A stretch of DNA of 40,752 nt from Desulfarculus sp. (GTDB lineage: Bacteria > Desulfobacterota > Desulfarculia > Desulfarculales > Desulfarculaceae): NCBI GenBank assembly GCA_016218705.1, contig JACRDC010000009.1:1-40752 (forward strand), given 5' to 3'. The notes beneath the pieces are model-generated. The model saw only the letters and a program-made list of their open reading frames with translations. It had not been told where the DNA came from and did not search any database. The number at the start of each line of letters is the position of its first letter. The first letter of the stretch is position 1. This document shows, piece by piece, positions 7,684 to 15,555 of this stretch. Made by a program: the position numbers and the translations under genes.

Positions 7684-8988
7684 TCACAGGCCCATGAAGC
7701 GCCGCGGCAGCCAGAGAGAAATCTCGGGGAACAGGAGCAGGATCAACAGGCACAGGGCCATGCCCACCAGGTAGGGATAAATGCCCTTGTAGATGGTGCC
7801 GATGGGCGTGCCCGTCACTCCCGCCACCACGAAGGCGTTGATGGCCACCGGCGGCAGGATGATGCCGATCATGGTCACCACGCTGATGATGATGCCAAAC
7901 CATATGGGGTCGTAGCCCATCTTGAGCACCACCGGCAGGAAGATGGGGGTGGCCAGGATCAAGAAGGCCAGGTCCTCGATGAAGGAGCCGCCGATGAGGT
8001 ACACCATGACGATGATGAGCATGATGACCAGGCCTGGGGCGTTGAGGCTCTCCAGCCAGGCGGCCACGATGAAGGGCGTGCGGGTAATGAGGAAGAAGTG
8101 CCCCAGGATGGTGGCCCCGGCGATGAGCGAGAGCACCATGCAGGCGATGCGCAGGGTGTCCTTCACGGCGCGCACGAATTTTTTCAGGTTCATCTCGCGC
8201 TTGCTCAGGGTGAGCAACAGCACCGCGAAGCTGCCCACGCTGCCGGCCTCGGCCGGGGTGAAGAAGCCCTGCATGAGCCCGCCCACCACCAGCAGGAAGA
8301 TGACCGCCACCGAAATCACCGGCAGCAGGGACTTGAAGCGCTCGCCCCAGGTGGAGCGCTCGCCCTTGGGCCCCAAGGCGGGGTTGAGGCGGCACCAGAT
8401 GAACAGGGTGACCGCGAAGGAGAAGGCCAGGAGCAGGCCCGGGATGATGCCGGCCAAAAAGAGCTTGCCGATACTGGTCTCGGTGAGCACGCCGTAGATA
8501 ATGAGCACCACGCTGGGCGGTATGAGGATGCCCAGGGTGCCCACCGTGGCCACGGTGCCGCAGGACAGCCGCCGGTCGTACTTGTAGCGGTCCATCTCGG
8601 GTATGGCGATGGTGGCGAAGGTGGCGGCGGTGGCCGGCGAGGAACCGCAGATGGCCTTGAAGGCCGTGGCCGCCGCCACGGTGCCAATGGCCAGGCCGCC
8701 CGGGATGTGCCCCACGAACTTAAAGGCGGCGTTGTATAGGTTGCGCGCCACCCCGCCGCTGGCCCCCAGTTGGCCCATGAGCACGAACAGGGGTATGACC
8801 GTGAGGCTGTAGGAGGTGAAGACGCTGAAGATGTCCTTGGCCACCAGGTTGAAGGCCGCCTCCACGTTGACGATGGCCGCGAAGCCGATGAACCCGGCCA
8901 GGGCCATGGCGAAGCCGATCTCCAGACCCATGAGGAACAGGACGAACAACAGCCCGATGACCAGGGCGCCGATTTCTCCGTATCCCAT
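7684..8988 (-). CDS. dctM: TRAP transporter large permease (DctM family)
   Basis: 434-residue inner-membrane protein with about 12 hydrophobic segments, the ion-coupled translocation subunit of a tripartite ATP-independent periplasmic transporter. Family hallmarks include the GLEIGFAMALAGFIG start, the PLFVLMGQL stretch, GTVATVGTLGILIPPS and a second IILPPVAINAFVVAG repeat. The open frame extends upstream, but the ATG at 8988 lies two bases after the dctQ stop and has GGAAGGAGG upstream, so it is chosen. It forms a complex with DctQ and receives substrate from DctP. Confidence 0.95.
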   Translation of the reverse strand: MGYGEIGALVIGLLFVLFLMGLEIGFAMALAGFIGFAAIVNVEAAFNLVAKDIFSVFTSYSLTVIPLFVLMGQLGASGGVARNLYNAAFKFVGHIPGGLAIGTVAAATAFKAICGSSPATAATFATIAIPEMDRYKYDRRLSCGTVATVGTLGILIPPSVVLIIYGVLTETSIGKLFLAGIIPGLLLAFSFAVTLFIWCRLNPALGPKGERSTWGERFKSLLPVISVAVIFLLVVGGLMQGFFTPAEAGSVGSFAVLLLTLSKREMNLKKFVRAVKDTLRIACMVLSLIAGATILGHFFLITRTPFIVAAWLESLNAPGLVIMLIIVMVYLIGGSFIEDLAFLILATPIFLPVVLKMGYDPIWFGIIISVVTMIGIILPPVAINAFVVAGVTGTPIGTIYKGIYPYLVGMALCLLILLLFPEISLWLPRRFMGL

Positions 8989-8990
8989 GC

Positions 8991-9464
8991 TCAGGCTGCC
9001 TCCTTCCGGGCCAAGTCGGTAATCAGCACCAGGCACTGCACCAGGCAGCAGAAGGCGATGCCATAGGCCAGGGGGTACTGGGGTAGATGCAGGGTCAGCG
9101 AGACCTCGCTCTTGTCCAACAGGTCGTTGCCCATGAGAAAGAGGTTCCAGGCGATGATGGCGAACAGGCCCACTCCCAGCAGGCGGGTGGCCACGTACAG
9201 GGCGCGCCCGCCCAGGCCCTTCAGGCGTTCGGTGAGGAAATCCATGAGCACGTGCCCGCGGTCCAAGGAGGTCTGGGGAATGGCGAAACCGATGGTCAGC
9301 GCCCCCAGAAAACCCACAAGCTCATAGGTGCCCAGGATGGGCCGCTTGAACAGGCGCAGCACCACGTCGGCCACGGTGAGGAACATCATGGAGGCCAGGG
9401 AGGCCCCAGCGACCCAGTACAAATAGCGGCAGAGGTTTTCCACCAGTCTGATGAACCCGCTCAT
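8991..9464 (-). CDS. dctQ: TRAP transporter small permease (DctQ family)
   Basis: 157-residue membrane protein with four predicted transmembrane helices, the standard layout of the DctQ subunit (RYLYWVAGASLASMMFLTVA, YELVGFLGALTIGFAIPQTS, ATRLLGVGLFAIIAWNLFLM and AYGIAFCCLVQCLVLITDLA). The VADVVLRLFKRPILGTYELV signature of the family is present. It overlaps no neighbour: dctM starts two bases after its stop. dctP is 117 bases upstream with a strong hairpin between them. Confidence 0.93.
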   Translation of the reverse strand: MSGFIRLVENLCRYLYWVAGASLASMMFLTVADVVLRLFKRPILGTYELVGFLGALTIGFAIPQTSLDRGHVLMDFLTERLKGLGGRALYVATRLLGVGLFAIIAWNLFLMGNDLLDKSEVSLTLHLPQYPLAYGIAFCCLVQCLVLITDLARKEAA

Positions 9465-9545
9465 GCGATTGCCCCGCCCAGGGAGGGTGTTCTGTTGGCC
9501 AGGCCGCTGATTGCCCTAGGCCTGGCGGCCATGGAGGCTGGACAA

Positions 9546-9572
9546 GGGGCCGCCCCAGGGGCGGGCGGCCCC
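9546..9572 (-). other. GC hairpin between dctP and dctQ (attenuator/mRNA stabiliser)
   Basis: Perfect 10-bp arms GGGGCCGCCC/GGGCGGCCCC with a 7-base loop, 10 bases downstream of the dctP stop. No T-run follows. This is the classic place for a 3' stabilising stem that gives the binding protein more mRNA than its permeases. The same layout occurs after urtA. Confidence 0.65.
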
Positions 9573-9581
9573 TCCTTGGGC

Positions 9582-10592
9582 CTAGGGGTTGGACTTGAGC
9601 CACTCCTGGCAGAACTTCAGGGCCTCCTCGCCGGGCAGGCCCTTGGCCTTGGTGGAGGCCACGTACTCGGCCAGCACCGGCTGCACCTGCTTGGCCCAGC
9701 GGGCGTCCTCCTCCTTGGACAGGGCCACCACCTGGTTGCCCTTGGCCAGGGTGAACTCCACGCCGATCTTGTCGAAGTCGTCCCAGGCCTTGCCGGTCTT
9801 GTCAATCCACTCCTGGTTGATCTGGGTGATGGTCTCCTGGATGTCCTTGGGCAGGGAGTCCCACTTCTTCTTGTTCATGGCCACGAAGAAGGCCAGGGAG
9901 TAGGAGGAGCCGAAGTTCTGCACCGAGCACTTGACGACCTCGGCGAACTTCCAGCCCTTGAGGGTCTCGATGGGCGAGACCACGCCGTCCACCACGCCCT
10001 TTTGCAGGGCGTCGTAGGTCTCGGTCTGGGGCATGGCCACCGGCGTGGCCCCCAGGGCCGACACCACCCTGGCGCTGGTGCCGGTGCAGCGGATCTTGAG
10101 CCCCTTCAGGTCCTCAAGCTTGGCCACCGGAGTCTTGGTGTGCAGGATGCCCGGCCCATGGCCGTGCAGATACATCACCTTGACATCGTCCAGCTCCTTG
10201 GGGGCCATTTTCTGGTAATAGGCGTTGGCCAACCGGGTCACCTGTAGGCCGCTGGTGTAGCCCAGGGGCAGGTCCACGACCTCGGTGAGGGGGAAGCGGC
10301 CCTTTACGTAGCTCAAGACCGACATGCCGATGTCGGAGATGCCCTTGACCACCCCGTCGTAGCACTGGTCGGCCGGGGTGAGCGTGGCGCCGGGGAAGAC
10401 GTCAATCTTCACCGCGCCATTGGTGCGTTTCTCCACCTCCTTGGCCCACTCCATGGCCAAAATGCTATGCCCATGGGAGGCTGGGAAGAACACCGAATAG
10501 GTAAGCTTGACCGTGGGTGCCGCCCAGGCCATTGACCAGGTCATCGCCACCGCCAATAGGACCACCAAAGCCGTCAACGATTTTTTTGCCAT
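9582..10592 (-). CDS. dctP: TRAP transporter periplasmic solute-binding protein (DctP family)
   Basis: 336 residues with a Sec signal peptide (Lys-rich start, hydrophobic core ALVVLLAVAMTWSMAWA, likely cleavage after AWA). The mature part is a DctP-type binding protein: ISDIGMSVLSYVKGRFPLTE, then LEDLKGLKIRCTGTSARVV, whose Arg in the KIR motif usually binds the substrate carboxylate, then YDALQKGVVDGVVSPIETLK. The frame opens at 10667, but the ATG at 10592 has AAAGGGG eight bases upstream and begins the signal peptide. First gene of the catabolic operon, 76 bases after a -24/-12 promoter. Ligand is likely an organic, perhaps aromatic, acid. Confidence 0.94.
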   Translation of the reverse strand: MAKKSLTALVVLLAVAMTWSMAWAAPTVKLTYSVFFPASHGHSILAMEWAKEVEKRTNGAVKIDVFPGATLTPADQCYDGVVKGISDIGMSVLSYVKGRFPLTEVVDLPLGYTSGLQVTRLANAYYQKMAPKELDDVKVMYLHGHGPGILHTKTPVAKLEDLKGLKIRCTGTSARVVSALGATPVAMPQTETYDALQKGVVDGVVSPIETLKGWKFAEVVKCSVQNFGSSYSLAFFVAMNKKKWDSLPKDIQETITQINQEWIDKTGKAWDDFDKIGVEFTLAKGNQVVALSKEEDARWAKQVQPVLAEYVASTKAKGLPGEEALKFCQEWLKSNP

Positions 10593-10667
10593 GCGCCCAT
10601 CCCCTTTGCCATGCCCGTTTGCACGGGATTGAAGTGCTGAACGCCATCCCAAACACGTATATCCCAC

Positions 10668-10683
10668 CGCAAGTTTCGTGCCT
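10668..10683 (-). promoter_or_regulatory. Sigma-54 (-24/-12) promoter of the dctP operon
   Basis: The minus strand reads AGGCACGAAACTTGCG, close to the consensus TGGCACG-N4-TTGC with the invariant GG and GC exactly ten bases apart. The expected start site is near 10657, giving a leader of about 65 bases before dctP. The adjacent upstream genes encode a sigma-54-type activator and its kinase, so the fit is functional as well as sequence-based. A near-palindrome, GGAACTATAGTCC at 10726-10738, lies ~45 bases upstream and may be an activator site. Confidence 0.85.
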
Positions 10684-10795
10684 GGGAGTAGGGGCCTCAG
10701 CCCCGAGAGTAGCTTACTGATTTAAGGAACTATAGTCCAGGGGGCCGGAGGCCGGGGCATGGGAGGGGTGGAAAGCCTGGAGCCACCGTGGCTGA

Positions 10796-12169
10796 TTACT
10801 TGGCAGGCTGGGCGGCGGCCTCGGGACTGGGGGGGCGGGTCAGGCCGTGGCGGGCCAGGCGGGAGCGCAGGGTGGGGCGGCTGACCCCCAGGGCCTGGGC
10901 GGCGGCGGTGACGTTCCAGCGGGTGGTCTCCAGGACCTGTTGGAGGTGCCGCTTCTCGGCCTCGGCCAGGGAGAGTATCTCCAGCGAGGGGGCGCGGGCC
11001 GTCTGCCCCAGGGACAGGGCGGCCTTGACGGCGTCGGCCAGCAGCACAGGCCCCCGGGAGTCCAGGGCGGCCTTGGTGAGGATGTTGAGAAGTTCGCGCA
11101 CGTTGCCCGGCCAGCGGCTGGCCGTCAGCAGATCCATGGCCGTCTTTTCCACCTGGACCACCCGGGTGTGCATCTCCCGGTTGATGCGCCCCAGGAAAAA
11201 GGGCACCAAGTCGGCGATGTCCTCCCGGCGCTCCCGCAAGGGGGGCACCTTGATGGCCGTGACCTGCAAGCGGAAGAGCAGGTCGGGGCGGAACTGGCCC
11301 CGGCTGGCCATCTCCTCCAGGGGGCGGTTGGTGGCGGCGATGATGCGGGCCTGGGAGCGCAGGGTCTTGACCCCGCCCACCCGGGTGAACTCCCGGCGCT
11401 CCAAAAAGCGCAGGAGCTTGGCCTGCAAATGCAGGGGCAGCTCGCCCACCTCGTCGAAGAAGATGGTCCCCTTCTCGGCCAGCTCCAGGCGCCCCCGCTT
11501 GGCCAGGGCGGCGCCGGTGAAGGACCCCTTCTCGTGGCCGAATAGCTCGCTCTCCATCAGGTTGTCCACCAGGGTGGAGCAGTCTATGGTGAGGAAGGGC
11601 TGCTGGCCAAAGGGCGAGTTGTCGTGGACGGCCCGGGCGATCACCTCCTTGCCGGTGCCGGTCTCCCCCTGGATGAGCACCGTGGCGAGGTTTTGGCTCA
11701 ACAGGCCGATGGCCTTGAATATCTGGCGCATGGCCCGGGAGTTGCCCACCAGGCGGTTGGGCTGGCCGTCCCCCGGGGGTGGCGGCGCCAGGGGGGCGGC
11801 CGTCAGCTCGGGCACGTGGGCCGCCCGCCGCACGCACTGCTCCAGCTCGTCAATGTCCAGGGGCTTGTGCAGGTAATCGAAGGCCCCCAGGCGCATGGCC
11901 TGGATGGTGGTCTCCATGTCGTGGAAGGCGGTGATGACGATGACCCGGCACTGGGGCAGCATGGACTTCAAAGGCCCCAGCATGTCCAGGCCGCTGGCGT
12001 CGGGCAGGCGCACGTCCAGGACCACCACCGCGGGCAGGAAGCTGCGCGCCAGGGCCAGGCCCTCGGCCACCGTGGAGGCGGTGCGCACCTCGTGGCCCCG
12101 TTCGCTCAAGAACAGGGCCAGGGACTTCTGGAGGTTGACCTCGTCGTCTATGATTACCAGGCGGCTCAC
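10796..12169 (-). CDS. Sigma-54-dependent response regulator (NtrC family)
   Basis: 457 residues. The receiver domain (1-~120) has the acidic pair IIDDE, phospho-acceptor Asp52 (VVLDVRLPD), Thr80 and Lys102. The AAA+ domain (~140-375) has Walker A GETGTGKE (168-175), the sigma-54 contact loop in the variant form GSFTGA (215-220; usually GAFTGA) and Walker B TIFFDE (235-240). A Fis-type helix-turn-helix is at the C-terminus (WNVTAAAQALGVSRPTLRSR). The GTG start overlaps the kinase stop as GTGA, so the two are translationally coupled. It very likely activates the -24/-12 promoter of the dctP operon just downstream. The Ala-to-Ser change in the loop is tolerated in some family members. Confidence 0.93.
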   Translation of the reverse strand: MSRLVIIDDEVNLQKSLALFLSERGHEVRTASTVAEGLALARSFLPAVVVLDVRLPDASGLDMLGPLKSMLPQCRVIVITAFHDMETTIQAMRLGAFDYLHKPLDIDELEQCVRRAAHVPELTAAPLAPPPPGDGQPNRLVGNSRAMRQIFKAIGLLSQNLATVLIQGETGTGKEVIARAVHDNSPFGQQPFLTIDCSTLVDNLMESELFGHEKGSFTGAALAKRGRLELAEKGTIFFDEVGELPLHLQAKLLRFLERREFTRVGGVKTLRSQARIIAATNRPLEEMASRGQFRPDLLFRLQVTAIKVPPLRERREDIADLVPFFLGRINREMHTRVVQVEKTAMDLLTASRWPGNVRELLNILTKAALDSRGPVLLADAVKAALSLGQTARAPSLEILSLAEAEKRHLQQVLETTRWNVTAAAQALGVSRPTLRSRLARHGLTRPPSPEAAAQPAK

Positions 12170-13755
12170 GGATGCCTCGGCATTATCAGGCTGAACTTGG
12201 AGCCCTTGCCCGGGGTGCTCTCCACGGCCACCTCGCCGCCATGGGCCTCGGCGATACGCTTGACATTGGTCAGGCCCAGGCCGGTGCCGTGGGCCTTCCT
12301 GGTGAAGAAGGGCGTAAATACCTGGGCCAGGTCCTGGGCGGACATGCCGGCCCCGTTGTCGCGCACCGACAGTTCCCAGGCCGGCCCGGCGGGCGAGGTG
12401 GTCAGGCGGGTGGCCACGGTGATGTAGCCGCCGTCGGCCACGGCGTCCATGGCGTTGAAGAGCAGGTTGACCAGGGCCTGCTCCAGCTTGCCCTGGTCCA
12501 TGGACTGGGGCCCCAGACTGGGCTCCAGCAGGCGGCGCAGCCTGATGCCCCGCTCGGCCAGCTTGGGGCGCAAGAGGTCCAGGCAGCCCTGCACCAGGGC
12601 GTTGGGGTCCTGGCGGGCCAGGCTAAGAGACAAGGGCTTGGCCACGTCCAGCAACTGGCGCAGGATGCCCTCCAGGCGGCTGACCTCGGTGACGGCCATG
12701 TTCAGGCGCTGGCGGTCCACCTGGGGCAGATAGTCCTGGCGGGAGAGGACCTGCAAGTTCACCTTGATGATGGACAGGGGGTTGCGCAGCTCGTGGGACA
12801 GCGAGGCCGTGAGGTGCCCCACGTAGGCCAGGCGCTCGCTCTCGCGCATCTTGCGCTCCATCTCCACCCGCTGGGTGAAGTCGCGGCAGATGCCGATAAT
12901 CACCGGCCCCTGGCCCAGGTCCACCACCCTGGCCCTGATCTCGGTCACCCCCCGCTGCCCCTGCTTGCCCAGGCGCTGGTACTCCAGGGCCGGGGTGGCC
13001 GGCCCTCCGGCCAGGGTCTGGCGAAAGACCAGCAGCACCTTGTCGCGGTCCTCGGGGGCCACGAAATCCAAAAAGGGCTGGCTGACGGTCTGGTGCCAGG
13101 AGGCCTGGTGCATCTCGCAGAAGGCGCGGTTGGCCAGGGCCACGCGCATGTCCTGCACCGCCACGTAGCCGTCGTTTATCTCCTCCACCAGGGTCTTGTG
13201 CTGGCGCTCGCTGGCCGCCAGCTCCCGGCTGCGCAAGAGCACCTCTTTTTTGAGGTGCTCGGCGTGGCGGCGAATGGCCGCCTCGTGGCGCTGCTGAAAC
13301 TGGTCGGAGAAGCAGTAAATCTGGTGGGAGACCACGGCGTTGACCGCCTCCAGGGCGGCCAGGGGGTCAAAGGACTGGGCCTGGGCCAGGACCTTGGGCA
13401 GCAGAATGACCCGGTAGAGGTCAAAGGCCTTCTGCACCTCCGAAAGCGAGAAGCCGGCCTCCAGGCGCAGGCGGGTGATGAACTCCACGAAGCTGTCCAG
13501 GGGCGCCGTGCGGCCCTGCTCCATGGCCATCCGGTTGGCCTGGTAGGACTGGGAGATGGTCGTGTTCAGCTCTTCGGTGCTGCGGCCGCGGTAATGGGGG
13601 CTTAGGCGCGAGACCCGGTCCACCCACTCGGGGACGATGTCGTCGGCCATGGCCTGAAGCCAGCGGATAAAGGCCGGCGGGGCCTGGGGCAGGCTGGCGG
13701 GAGCGCCGGCGGCGGGCGCCTCCGGGTGCCCGTGGCTGATGCCTGGGGAGTTCAT
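12166..13755 (-). CDS. Cytoplasmic PAS sensor histidine kinase
   Basis: 529 residues without transmembrane helices. An N-terminal helical region (~30-155) resembles the RsbRD/'RsbT co-antagonist N-terminal' globin-like sensor fold. A PAS domain follows (~185-295), then HisKA with His321 in SHELRNPLS, and a HATPase domain with N box NLLFNAMDAV, DNGAGM and GTGLGL. It is the partner of the response regulator encoded immediately after it with a 4-base overlap. Being soluble, it should sense an internal signal such as the imported acid, its CoA ester, or redox/oxygen state through the globin-like or PAS domain. The ribosome site (TTAAGGT) is very close to the ATG. Confidence 0.9.
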   Translation of the reverse strand: MNSPGISHGHPEAPAAGAPASLPQAPPAFIRWLQAMADDIVPEWVDRVSRLSPHYRGRSTEELNTTISQSYQANRMAMEQGRTAPLDSFVEFITRLRLEAGFSLSEVQKAFDLYRVILLPKVLAQAQSFDPLAALEAVNAVVSHQIYCFSDQFQQRHEAAIRRHAEHLKKEVLLRSRELAASERQHKTLVEEINDGYVAVQDMRVALANRAFCEMHQASWHQTVSQPFLDFVAPEDRDKVLLVFRQTLAGGPATPALEYQRLGKQGQRGVTEIRARVVDLGQGPVIIGICRDFTQRVEMERKMRESERLAYVGHLTASLSHELRNPLSIIKVNLQVLSRQDYLPQVDRQRLNMAVTEVSRLEGILRQLLDVAKPLSLSLARQDPNALVQGCLDLLRPKLAERGIRLRRLLEPSLGPQSMDQGKLEQALVNLLFNAMDAVADGGYITVATRLTTSPAGPAWELSVRDNGAGMSAQDLAQVFTPFFTRKAHGTGLGLTNVKRIAEAHGGEVAVESTPGKGSKFSLIMPRHP

Positions 13756-14035
13756 ACCTTAACTCTATACAATCTAACCCGGCCCATGGGAAGGCCCCAA
13801 ACGCCCGCTCGCCCCCATGCCCCGCCTGGCGGCCCCGGGGCGGGACATCGCTCCCACCATGGCAGGGCTCATACCATTTTAACAACAAAAATATAGTAAT
13901 AAACTGTTGGCCCTTGATTCGGGCATCCTCTGGCCGGCGGGCTTTGATCTTTGGCCCCCCAAGCCCCGTGTCCCGCTCTTAGCCCGGCCATTCTTAGGGC
14001 AACGGCAGGGGGCTGCTATGATCCACATAGGAAGG
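13756..14035. other. Non-coding gap upstream of the kinase gene
   Basis: No convincing gene. It contains the start region of the kinase transcript. An AT-rich patch around 13878-13906 (TTTTAACAACAAAAATATAG) could hold a sigma-70 promoter for the kinase-regulator pair on the minus strand, but no clean -35/-10 pair could be defined. The weak -24/-12-like match near 13854-13878 deviates at several consensus positions. Confidence 0.4.
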
Positions 14036-14245
14036 GATGCGGGGTCCCTGCGGCCCCTGCCCACGCCAGGGCGGAGAGTCCACCCCGCGCCGGCACCCCG
14101 CATCGGCAAAGCCAGTATGGCCGGGCGGCTCTAGCGGGACACAAAAAGAAACCGCTTAGGCTTTCTTGGGTCGCCTAAACGGCAAGGGTTGTATCCAGAG
14201 GAAACCCGCCGAAAAACTATACGTCTGGTCTGAAATGCGTATCAG
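14036..14245. ncRNA. Candidate structured RNA element containing repeat copy 2
   Basis: A perfect 10-bp helix pairs GATGCGGGGT (14036-14045) with ACCCCGCATC (14095-14104) and encloses a CCCTG/CAGGG hairpin. Downstream follow GGC-AAA-GCC, AGCGG/CCGCT, TTAGGC/GCCTAA, CGGC+GGGTT/AACCC+GCCG and ATACG/CGTAT stems. The 3' part (14099-14245) is the repeat shared with positions 1-148. Where the copies differ, the penultimate stem is still formed in copy 1 by a shifted CGT/ACG plus AGG/CCT pairing. The strand is undetermined: on the plus strand it would be a stand-alone RNA, on the minus strand a 3' UTR of the barrel-protein operon. I do not recognise the family. Confidence 0.45.
14099..14245. repeat. 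Intergenic structured repeat, copy 2
   Basis: Direct-orientation copy of positions 1-148, with the first 72 bases identical. The stop codon of the barrel-protein gene (14242-14244) lies inside the last four bases of the repeat, so the element abuts or invades the gene end. Both copies lie directly 3' of a minus-strand operon. Confidence 0.9.
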
Positions 14246-15555
14246 AAATACCAGCGCACCCAGAACTCGGCGCGCAGGTCGTCCAGCTTCTCGCCGAACT
14301 CCGTGCCCGCGCCGCCCAGGGGGAATATCAGGCGCGTGTTCAGCTCCAGGTTGGTGACGGGCTGGTAGGAGGCCCCCGGGGCCAGGCTGAAGGAGAGGTC
14401 CTCCAGATTGGCCATCAAGGCGGCGTAGGGGGTGAGATAAAGGATGTCCCAGGGCTCCTTCTGGGAGACCTTGAGATATAGATAATCCTGGCCGTAGTTC
14501 TTCTGGCGGTAATAGGAGCGGGTCTTGGCGTCGGCCTGCTGCATCACCAGCGGGTTTTGGGTCTTCAGCCACTGGCGCCAGGCCATCTCCTGAAAGGCGA
14601 AGAAGCCGTCCACCTGCCCGCCGTCGTAGCCGGCGCCGTTGTGGTAGTACTCCAGGATATAGGTGGTGTCCTGGGCGGTCAGATAGCGCAGGCCCAGCAG
14701 ATAGCTGAGCTGGTTCTCGCGCTCGATGTTCACCCCGCCGCCGGAGCCCACGCTCTGCTTGCGGGCGTCCTTGACGTAGGCCAGCTCGCCGTGCACCTCC
14801 AGGTTCTCCAGGAGGTTCTTGGAAAAATCCAGGCCAAAACTGTCGGGCTGGTTGGGGCCGCCGTAGTACATCAGGTCCAGGTCGGTGTCATAGAGCAGCA
14901 GATATAGCTTGGCCGCGCGGTTGAGGTCGCCGGTCTGGCCCAGCTCGGTGTTCTCGTTGTTGAACACCGGCAGGAACAGGGGGGTGAAGGCCACGGTCTG
15001 CAACCCCTGGCCGCCGAAGCTCTTGATGAAGTCGGCGCCCAGGGCGGTGTAGCCCTCCAGGTTGAGCTCCGGGTCGTCGGGGTCCTTGGGACGGTTGACG
15101 AAGCCGGCCGGGTTCCAGGCGTAGCCCTTGCCCCAGGAGTAGGATTTCTTGCCCGCCTCGATGGTCACCCCGGCGCTGGGCTTGAGCGACAGGTAGCCCT
15201 CGTAGACCCGGCTGAAGGACTCGTGCTCGGTCTGGAACTCGCGGTACTCGTGGTGGGTGTGCAGGTGCAGATGGGCTATGCCCTGCCGGTAGTCGGCCTT
15301 CAGTTCCAGTTGGGGCCGCCACTCCTCGGTGTAGGCCCCGGGATTCTGGTTGTAGTACTTGAGCCGGTAGAGGGCCGAGTCCTGCCGGAGCTGGTGGTTG
15401 ACGTAGCGCATCTCCAGCATGCCGTGCAGCTCCAGGGGCTTTTTCTCGGCCTCGGGAATGCTCAGGTCCAGCTCCTCGGCCTGGGCCAGGCCCGGCCAGG
15501 CCAGGGCCAGGCCGAGGACCTGGACCAGGGCCGGCAGCCAGGAGCGGAGTCTCAC
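14242..15555 (-). CDS. Outer-membrane beta-barrel protein of a Lol-like export operon
   Basis: 437 residues starting at a GTG that overlaps the preceding stop as GTGA. A Sec signal peptide (LVQVLGLALAWPGLAQA, cleavage near AQA) is followed by alternating aromatic/polar strands and a terminal Phe in FWVRWYF, the usual barrel-assembly signal. Motifs such as AGKKSYSWGKGYAWNPAGF and a tyrosine-rich strand series resemble DUF1302/porin-like or alginate-export-like barrels; I cannot name the family firmly. Open sequence upstream to 15768 is shadow. It is the last gene after the ATPase, permease and LolA-like carrier, suggesting it is the outer-membrane acceptor or exit for what they export. Confidence 0.82.
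   Translation of the reverse strand: MRLRSWLPALVQVLGLALAWPGLAQAEELDLSIPEAEKKPLELHGMLEMRYVNHQLRQDSALYRLKYYNQNPGAYTEEWRPQLELKADYRQGIAHLHLHTHHEYREFQTEHESFSRVYEGYLSLKPSAGVTIEAGKKSYSWGKGYAWNPAGFVNRPKDPDDPELNLEGYTALGADFIKSFGGQGLQTVAFTPLFLPVFNNENTELGQTGDLNRAAKLYLLLYDTDLDLMYYGGPNQPDSFGLDFSKNLLENLEVHGELAYVKDARKQSVGSGGGVNIERENQLSYLLGLRYLTAQDTTYILEYYHNGAGYDGGQVDGFFAFQEMAWRQWLKTQNPLVMQQADAKTRSYYRQKNYGQDYLYLKVSQKEPWDILYLTPYAALMANLEDLSFSLAPGASYQPVTNLELNTRLIFPLGGAGTEFGEKLDDLRAEFWVRWYF

Noticed and set aside
14036-14245. c-di-GMP (GEMM) riboswitch, cobalamin riboswitch, RNase P or SRP RNA
   Set aside because: GGCAAAGCC superficially resembles part of GEMM, but the paired first half and the tetraloop/receptor are missing. 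The other families' invariant blocks are not present, and no gene follows in riboswitch position on the plus strand.
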